Source of the DNA: QHCF01 sp003244275
GTDB taxonomy: Bacteria > Actinomycetota > Acidimicrobiia > Acidimicrobiales > QHCF01
NCBI GenBank assembly: GCA_036806345.1
Contig: DAIROT010000089.1
Location: 1-6,255 of the forward strand
Direction: 5' to 3'
DNA: 6,255 nucleotides
Shown: positions 1-3,531 of the stretch, one piece after another
Layout of the letters: each line of letters starts with the position of its first letter
Position numbering within the stretch: position 1 is the first letter of the stretch
Notes under the pieces: model-generated
Seen by the model: the letters and a program-made list of their open reading frames with translations, nothing else
Told to the model about the DNA's origin: nothing
Database searches by the model: none
Position numbers and translations under genes: made by a program

Positions 1-94
1 CTTTTGTGGGATGTCGCTACTCAGTCACCCGGGCCTGGTGAAAGATCTGGGCTAATGCGCCCTTATGCCGTCGAGCGGGAGGATTGGGAGGCGG

Positions 95-1213
95 ATGATC
101 AAGTACATCGGCTCCAAGCGGCGGTTGGTACCGGTGCTGGGGGGTCTGCTCTCGGAGATGGGGGCGGTGACCGCCCTGGATCTCTTCACCGGAACCACCC
201 GAGTCGCTCAGGAGCTAAAGCGTCGGGGCGCCCGGGTCACGGCGGTCGACTCGGCCCGCTACTCCGATGTCTTCGCCCGCTGTTACATCGCGGCGGACTC
301 GACGGAGATAGACCACCTCGGCCTGACAGGGGCGGTCGACCATCTGAATGGCCTGGCCGGCCAGGAGGGTTACTTCACCGAGACCTTCTGCCGGCAGTCG
401 CGGTACCTGAGGCCCGAGAACGGGGCGCGAGTCGACGCCATCCGAGACACCATCGAATCCGAGTTCGCCGGATCGCCCCTGCATCCACTCCTGCTGACCA
501 GCCTCGTCGAGGCAGCCGATCGAGTGGACAGCACGGTGGGGGTGCAGATGGCCTACCTCAAGGCCTGGGCGGCGCGGGCTCACCGTCCACTCACCTTGCG
601 GGTCCCTGAGCTGCTGGCAGGGGACGGGGACGCCGTGCGGGGCGACGCCTGCGAGTTGGCTGGGACCCTCGGGCCCTTTGACCTGGCCTACCTCGATCCG
701 CCCTATAACCAGCACCGGTATTTCTCTAATTACCACGTGTGGGAGACGCTGGTGGCCTGGGACGCCCCCGAGCACTTTGGGACGGCTTGCAAGCGGGTCG
801 ATGTCCGTCTTCCCGAGACCAAGAGCGCCTTCAACTCCCGCCGGACCATGGCTCCGGCCCTGGCCCGAGTGATCGCCGACGTCGACGCCAGGGTGGTGGT
901 GGTGTCCTACAACGACGAGGCGTGGGTGACGCTGGACGAGTTGGTGGAGATGTGCTCATCTCGTGGCCACGTAGAGGTGCTGGCTTATGACTCCCGGCGC
1001 TACGTCGGCGCCCAGATCGGCGTGTACAACCCGCAGGGCCAGCGAGTGGGCGAGGCCACCCGCCTGCGCAACGTGGAGTACGTGGTCATCTGCGGGGACC
1101 GGGCCGACGTGGTACCCCTGGCCGAGTCGGCCCGGCCGGCTGGCCCGCCGCTCCAACCCGGACAACCAGTCCTCGCCGACCAGTATTCAGGCCTCCAACC
1201 GGAGCAGCCCTAA
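95..1213 (+). CDS. Adenine-specific DNA methyltransferase, D12 class (orphan)
   Basis: Predicted SAM-dependent enzyme that methylates the N6 position of adenine in a specific DNA sequence. The 372-residue protein has the D12/Dam-family order: an N-terminal KYIGSKRRL element (residues 3-11), the SAM-binding motif DLFTGTTRVA (29-38) and the catalytic motif DPPY (201-204, nt 695-706) inside a longer DPPYNQHRYF stretch. A conserved-looking SYNDE segment follows near 271-275. The NQHRY extension resembles COG3392-type methylases rather than E. coli Dam. The start at 95 is preferred over the in-frame ATG at 65: the protein then begins directly at the conserved block, and purine-rich SD sequences (78-82, 86-91) lie just upstream of 95 and downstream of 65. 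The last 40 or so residues are Pro/Ala-rich and probably disordered. No restriction endonuclease or specificity subunit is adjacent, so an orphan role or a partner outside the window are both possible. The target sequence cannot be read from the protein. Confidence 0.9.
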   Translation: MIKYIGSKRRLVPVLGGLLSEMGAVTALDLFTGTTRVAQELKRRGARVTAVDSARYSDVFARCYIAADSTEIDHLGLTGAVDHLNGLAGQEGYFTETFCRQSRYLRPENGARVDAIRDTIESEFAGSPLHPLLLTSLVEAADRVDSTVGVQMAYLKAWAARAHRPLTLRVPELLAGDGDAVRGDACELAGTLGPFDLAYLDPPYNQHRYFSNYHVWETLVAWDAPEHFGTACKRVDVRLPETKSAFNSRRTMAPALARVIADVDARVVVVSYNDEAWVTLDELVEMCSSRGHVEVLAYDSRRYVGAQIGVYNPQGQRVGEATRLRNVEYVVICGDRADVVPLAESARPAGPPLQPGQPVLADQYSGLQPEQP

Positions 1214-1298
1214 GTCGCACGCCGACGACTGATGTGACGAGGTCGCTGCGACGTTGTGAACGCTTCTGTCGGGCCCAAGCGAAGAACCGAGGATACCC

Positions 1299-1487
1299 GT
1301 GAATCTGGGTGTGGACGACACCCCGAAGCGCACCGTAGCGCCGGGCGGCACGGTCGAATTGGATGTTGTGCCGGGGGAGCGACTCGTGCTGGATGTAATC
1401 AACCGCCCAGCGGGCGCGACCCTTCACGGCAGGTGCAGCCAAGCCTGGAGGCCGACGCCGCCATCCGACACAGCGGCCGTAACATGA
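1299..1487 (+). CDS. Possible small hypothetical protein (62 aa)
   Basis: Unrecognised ORF starting at GTG. In its favour: a GAGG SD-like sequence (1289-1292) six bases before the start, a stop only six bases before the next ATG at 1494, and an N-terminal half with alternating hydrophobic residues (TVELDVV, RLVLDVI) that could form beta strands. Against it: the C-terminal 20 residues look like random high-GC translation, there is no family I recognise, and overlapping frames are also open here. It may be a remnant of a longer gene or a chance ORF. No function is proposed. Confidence 0.25.
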   Translation: MNLGVDDTPKRTVAPGGTVELDVVPGERLVLDVINRPAGATLHGRCSQAWRPTPPSDTAAVT

Positions 1488-1493
1488 GCAGGC

Positions 1494-1688
1494 ATGATGG
1501 ACGACGCAGGCCGCCTTGGTGATGCCAGAGGCGAGTGGTTCTACTGCTTCAAGCACAAGAAGGTTGAAATGCTCCAGGACTGCGACCAGATGGACCGTAT
1601 GGGCCCGTACCCGTCACATGAGGACGCAGCGAACTGGCGGGATCAGGTTGCTGCACGCAACGAGGCGTGGGACGACCAAGACGGTTAG
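1494..1688 (+). CDS. Small conserved hypothetical protein (WFYC/RMGPY type)
   Basis: A 64-residue acidic protein. Its core, WFYCFKHKKVE (residues 15-25), then C30, DRMGPYPSHEDA (34-45), NW (47-48) and RNEAWDD (55-61), resembles small uncharacterised actinobacterial proteins I recall with the pattern W(F/Y)YC..H..VE...C...(D/R)R(M/L)GPY....A. This resemblance is from memory and was not searched. Cys18, His21 and Cys30 could form a metal site or a disulfide, but this is inference. It has no signal peptide or membrane segment, so it is probably cytosolic. Two adjacent ATGs (1494 and 1497) are possible starts; the SD is poor (AGCAGG, 1487-1492, very close). It stands between the doubtful ORF and the HNH pseudogene with no clear operon partner. 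Function unknown. Confidence 0.7.
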   Translation: MMDDAGRLGDARGEWFYCFKHKKVEMLQDCDQMDRMGPYPSHEDAANWRDQVAARNEAWDDQDG

Positions 1689-1891
1689 CCTGATCGTCCT
1701 CCTGACGGCTTGGCCAATCGAGGGCTCACAGCTCCTGGACGTCGCCAGTACCAGGCACGTCGTCAGCAATAACGTGCACATAGGTTCCTGCCCAGCAGCA
1801 ATGCCGCCTCCGAGAGGCGAATCACCGCTCGGTAGCCGGGTTCGAGGCTGCGCACGACCAGGGTCCCATCGCTGCGCAACCGCGGCTTCTT

Positions 1892-2320
1892 CAGACCAAA
1901 GCCCGTCTCCCCTCCGGCATGCGTCGGGCCATGGAGGCCAGGGACCGGGGTTGTCGGTTCCCCACCTGCGGCCAGACCCGCTTCGTCCACGGCCACCACG
2001 TGCTCCACTGGTCCGGGGGCGGGCCCCACCACATTGACCAACCTGTTGAGCCTGTGCTCGTTCCATCACCGATGCGGGCACGAAGGTGGCTATACGGTCG
2101 AGACCACGGCTCCGGTACCTGGGTATTTCGTCGACCGACGGCCAGGTCATCGAGGAACCCGTTCCCATCCGCGTGAGCCAGCCGGGGAGAGCCACCCTGT
2201 GGCCGCCAATCGCCATTTGGACCTGGCCATCGACTCGGAGATCTCGGTGCCCGGTTGGGCCGGCGAGCGCCTGGACTACGGACACTGCTCCGCAGGGGCA
2301 AAGGCGCTTCGCCCTCATCT
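1892..2320 (+). pseudogene. Decayed HNH endonuclease of the DUF222/13E12 type
   Basis: Remnant of the C-terminal HNH nuclease domain found in the multicopy actinobacterial DUF222/13E12 proteins. Frame 2 (1892-2026) reads ...RRAMEARDRGCRFPTC then HGHHVLHWSGGGP, the usual zinc CxxC and metal-binding HH. The reading moves to frame 0 at 2028 (TNLLSLCSFHHR, HEGGYTV), giving the conserved Asn and second HH. It then returns to frame 2 near 2110 (GTWVFRRP), enters frame 1 near 2137 (DGQVIEEPVPI), and resumes frame 0 by about 2200 (LAIDSEISVPGWAGERLDYG), with LLRRG in frame 2 at 2285. Several indels within 400 bp make it non-functional as one protein, though every nuclease motif is still legible. I see no DUF222 N-terminal region upstream, so it is also truncated at the 5' side. 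Boundaries are approximate. Confidence 0.8.
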
Positions 2321-2434
2321 TGGCCGTGGACTGCCCTGCTCTGGCCTGGACGGCCGAATGCGTGACGACTGGCGCCAGGTCAGCTGAGGTGGTGGGACAG
2401 GAAGCAGCGGCTTCATGAGCACGCTGACGACATA

Positions 2435-2455
2435 GACCTCCTAGGACGGGAGGTC
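2435..2455 (+). promoter_or_regulatory. Hairpin covering a Shine-Dalgarno sequence
   Basis: Perfect 7-bp inverted repeat, GACCTCC (2435-2441) and GGAGGTC (2449-2455), with a 7-nt loop; a T-G pair could add an eighth pair. The 3' arm contains GGAGG, a consensus SD, three bases before ATG at 2457. In RNA the hairpin would hide the SD. It has no following T-run, so it is not a typical terminator. It could instead be a DNA operator. The regulatory role is inference. Confidence 0.35.
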
Positions 2456-2456
2456 C

Positions 2457-2516
2457 ATGGATCTCGCCACCTTCGAAGCGTTCACCCGAGCCCTCAACAG
2501 GCGTCTCATCGAGTGA
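2457..2516 (+). CDS. Possible 19-codon leader or truncated gene start
   Basis: ATG followed by 18 more sense codons and TGA. The peptide (MDLATFEAF... RRLIE) is amphipathic and plausible as the beginning of a real protein, and a consensus GGAGG lies three bases upstream, within a hairpin. It is too short to assign to a family. It may be a leader peptide, the N-terminal scrap of a lost gene in this decayed region, or chance. Confidence 0.2.
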   Translation: MDLATFEAFTRALNRRLIE

Positions 2517-2611
2517 CTCAAAATTCGTGAGCATTCTGTGAGCACTTCAGCCGGCGATCTGGCCCCCGCCCAGCCCGTTACCGCTCTTGAACTGGGCTTT
2601 CACTTGACTTG

Positions 2612-2682
2612 AGCGGGTGACGGGAATCGAACCCGCATTGCCAGCTTGGAAGGCTGGTGCTCTGCCATTGAGCTACACCCGC
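2612..2682 (-). tRNA. tRNA-Gly (anticodon UCC)
   Basis: The minus strand folds into a standard 71-nt cloverleaf. The acceptor is GCGGGTG paired with CACCCGC (plus-strand 2676-2682 and 2613-2619), with discriminator base U. The D stem is GCTC/GAGC. The anticodon stem is CCAGC/GCTGG around loop CTTCCAA (anticodon TCC at 2648-2650). The T arm is GCGGG-TTCGATT-CCCGT with one G-U pair. It reads Gly codons GGA and, by wobble, GGG. CCA is not encoded. It follows tRNA-Pro by 15 bp in the same orientation, so the two are probably processed from one transcript. I found no clear intrinsic terminator on its 3' side. Confidence 0.97.
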
Positions 2683-2697
2683 GAGCAGTGGTGCCTG

Positions 2698-2769
2698 TCG
2701 GGGAGAGGAGATTCGAACTCCCGACCTCCTGCTCCCAAAGCAGGTGCGCTACCGCTGCGCTACTCCCCG
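2698..2769 (-). tRNA. tRNA-Pro (anticodon UGG)
   Basis: The minus strand folds into a 72-nt cloverleaf. The acceptor is CGGGGAG with CTCCCCG (plus-strand 2763-2769 and 2699-2705), and the discriminator is A, as usual for tRNA-Pro. The D stem is GCGC/GCGC. The anticodon stem is CCTGC/GCAGG around loop TTTGGGA (anticodon TGG at 2735-2737). The T arm is GGGAG-TTCGAAT-CTCCT. It reads Pro codon CCA and probably CCG and others by wobble. CCA is not encoded. It is the first gene of a two-tRNA unit with tRNA-Gly downstream. Confidence 0.97.
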
Positions 2770-2782
2770 TTCCTCTTTCGCC

Positions 2783-2809
2783 ATGGTAGGCGACCAGCCA
2801 GGCCGTAAA
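2783..2809 (-). promoter_or_regulatory. Candidate promoter for the tRNA-Pro/tRNA-Gly unit
   Basis: On the minus strand, TACCAT (plus 2783-2788; 4 of 6 to TATAAT) lies 13 bp before the tRNA-Pro 5' end, and TTTACG (plus 2804-2809; 4 of 6 to TTGACA) lies 15 bp further upstream. The position suits a tRNA promoter, but the spacer is short and both boxes are imperfect. Confidence 0.3.
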
Positions 2810-2838
2810 GTGTGAGCGGCAGAGTGAGAGCGGCGTTG

Positions 2839-2877
2839 CTCGTCGCCAGGTCCCGATCTAGGACCCATCACGACGAG
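2839..2877. repeat. Two-step inverted repeat (hairpin)
   Basis: Outer arms CTCGTCG (2839-2845) and CGACGAG (2871-2877) pair perfectly over 7 bp. Inner arms GGTCC (2849-2853) and GGACC (2861-2865) pair over 5 bp around a 7-nt loop. The internal loop is CCA on the left and CATCA on the right. There is no T-run on either side, so it is not a classical intrinsic terminator. A structured RNA or a protein-binding site is possible. Confidence 0.5.
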
Positions 2878-2934
2878 GTGGTCGACGTCCTTCGCCGCTC
2901 CTCGTACTTGATGCCTATCCCCAAAGCCAAGACC

Positions 2935-2958
2935 CGACTCGGAAGGCCTTCCTAGTCG
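2935..2958. repeat. 24-bp near-perfect palindrome
   Basis: Central perfect palindrome GGAAGGCCTTCC (2941-2952), then one mismatched pair (C2940/T2953), then CGACT... on the left (2935-2939) matching AGTCG on the right (2954-2958). Eleven of twelve pairs are complementary with no loop, which suits a site for a dimeric DNA-binding protein better than an RNA hairpin. It lies about 155 bp upstream of the gene at 3113 and about 165 bp from the tRNA-Pro 5' end. Confidence 0.55.
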
Positions 2959-2972
2959 ATCGCCTCTGCCGT

Positions 2973-2996
2973 CTCAGTCCGGTCCGGATGGCTGAG
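2973..2996. repeat. Bulged inverted repeat
   Basis: CTCAGTCCGG (2973-2982) is followed by CCGGA (2984-2988), a TGG bulge, and CTGAG (2992-2996). Pairing CTCAG with CTGAG and TCC with GGA leaves a 5-nt loop and a 3-nt bulge, giving an 8-bp bulged stem. Confidence 0.35.
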
Positions 2997-3002
2997 GTCT
3001 GC

Positions 3003-3028
3003 CAGGCGCTGCGAACAGCGACCGCCTG
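3003..3028. repeat. Short GC-rich hairpin with alternative pairing
   Basis: CGCTG (3007-3011) and CAGCG (3016-3020) pair around a CGAA loop. Outside them CAGG (3003-3006) can pair with CCTG (3025-3028), leaving ACCG bulged. Alternatively CAGGCG (3003-3008) pairs with CGCCTG (3023-3028). The two folds compete for CG at 3007-3008. Confidence 0.35.
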
Positions 3029-3098
3029 CTGAGGCAAGACCCTGCGCCCCGACCAGCCTGACCAGTTGCCCACTGTCGGGGTCGATGACCAAGCGCCT

Positions 3099-3104
3099 TA
3101 TCAT
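3099..3104 (+). promoter_or_regulatory. Candidate -10 box for a leaderless transcript
   Basis: TATCAT matches TATAAT at 5 of 6 positions and ends eight bases before the ATG at 3113, the distance expected if transcription starts on that A. No SD-like sequence precedes the ATG, which agrees with leaderless translation, common in actinobacteria. No good -35 box lies 16-18 bp upstream. Confidence 0.35.
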
Positions 3105-3112
3105 GAAGCCTC

Positions 3113-3517
3113 ATGTCCCACGTGGTGGCCCTGGTCCCCGACCTCATGGATCGCTCCAAGGTGCAGGCTGCGGCTCGGGGGGCGGGCGCCATCCTCAGCC
3201 TGGTCGCAGAGGCCAGCGCGCTGGCTGAGGCGGCGTCCGAGGATGCCGACCTGGTCATCGTCGATCTGAGCCGTCCCGGGGCCCTTGATGCCCTGCCCGA
3301 CCTGGCCCGGGTGAGAACGGTCGGGTTCGCCAGTCACGTCAACCGGGCCCTGATGCAGGGTGCACAGGAGGCAGGGTGTCAGGAGGTGCTGGCGCGATCG
3401 GCGTTCTTTCGCCGGCTGCCGGACCTGCTGGCTGGTCGAAGCAGCGTGCCACCCGGGCCGGACGAAAGGGTGGCCGGCGATTTCGCGGACGGCGAGAACC
3501 TCGCCGCAGGCCGGTAG
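3113..3517 (+). CDS. Degenerate CheY-like receiver (pseudo-receiver) protein
   Basis: A 134-residue soluble protein with the alternating beta/alpha pattern of a receiver domain: HVVALVPD (3-10), ADLVIVDLSRPG (45-56), VRTVGFASHVN (67-77), then a helix and EVLARSAFFRRLPDLL (91-106). Asp51 stands where the phosphorylated Asp would be and Ser73 where the switch Thr/Ser would be. The invariant Lys of true receivers is replaced by Arg95 in LARS, and the acidic pair at strand 1 is reduced to Asp10. This suggests a signalling-like fold that is not conventionally phosphorylated. The last 25 or so residues look disordered. It has no output domain. It ends 14 bp before tig and may be co-transcribed with it; a link to protein quality control is only suggested by position. 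The start is supported by the fold beginning at once and by a -10-like box that would give a leaderless mRNA. Confidence 0.75.
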   Translation: MSHVVALVPDLMDRSKVQAAARGAGAILSLVAEASALAEAASEDADLVIVDLSRPGALDALPDLARVRTVGFASHVNRALMQGAQEAGCQEVLARSAFFRRLPDLLAGRSSVPPGPDERVAGDFADGENLAAGR

Positions 3518-3520
3518 ACT
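3515..3520 (+). promoter_or_regulatory. Candidate -10 box for tig
   Basis: TAGACT (4 of 6 to TATAAT) overlaps the stop codon of the receiver-like gene and lies 11 bases before the tig ATG. With no SD before tig, a transcript starting here would have a leader of only a few bases. There is no clear -35 box. Confidence 0.25.
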
Positions 3521-3531
3521 CCTCTAACTGT

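Larger units (their letters stand above)
2770..3112. other. Gene-free spacer rich in inverted repeats
   Basis: About 340 bp between the divergent tRNA unit and the receiver-like gene. I find no convincing coding region on either strand. It holds the candidate tRNA promoter (2783-2809), a two-step hairpin (2839-2877), a 24-bp near-palindrome (2935-2958), two further hairpins (2973-2996 and 3003-3028) and a candidate -10 box (3099-3104). The density of dyads suggests regulatory DNA or a structured transcript, not degraded coding sequence. Confidence 0.5.

Noticed and set aside
65..94. Upstream ATG of the methyltransferase as the start
   Set aside because: The conserved block begins at the ATG at 95, and the SD-like sequences lie between the two ATGs.
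1..94. Promoter for the methyltransferase (for example TAATGC near 54)
   Set aside because: No pair of -35 and -10 boxes with acceptable spacing could be defended, and the upstream context is cut off.
4..609. 201-residue plus-strand ORF at the window start
   Set aside because: It is an out-of-frame shadow of the methyltransferase, rich in Arg, Gly and Pro without motifs.
1763..1891. Minus-strand segment reading LRSDGTLVVRSLEPGYRAVIRLSEAALLLG
   Set aside because: It looks mildly protein-like and is not antisense to the HNH motifs, but it continues only into the HNH shadow and matches no family I can name.
2401..2414. GAAGC-AGCG-GCTTC hairpin
   Set aside because: Five base pairs alone are common by chance in GC-rich DNA, and nothing nearby gives it a role.
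1614..2534. 306-residue minus-strand ORF
   Set aside because: It overlaps the end of the 64-residue gene and the whole HNH remnant on the other strand, and shows no recognisable motif.
2568..2597. GCCCAG / CTGGGC inverted repeat downstream of tRNA-Gly as a terminator
   Set aside because: It has only 6 bp with an 18-nt loop. The short T-run (2598-2600) is on the plus-strand side, wrong for the minus-strand tRNAs.
2617..2808. 63-residue plus-strand ORF containing RGDSNSRPPAPKAGALPLRYS
   Set aside because: This is the antisense of the two tRNA genes, a well-known source of spurious proteins.
3376..3531. 52-codon N-terminal extension of trigger factor
   Set aside because: It overlaps the receiver-like gene, and trigger-factor homology starts at ATG 3532.
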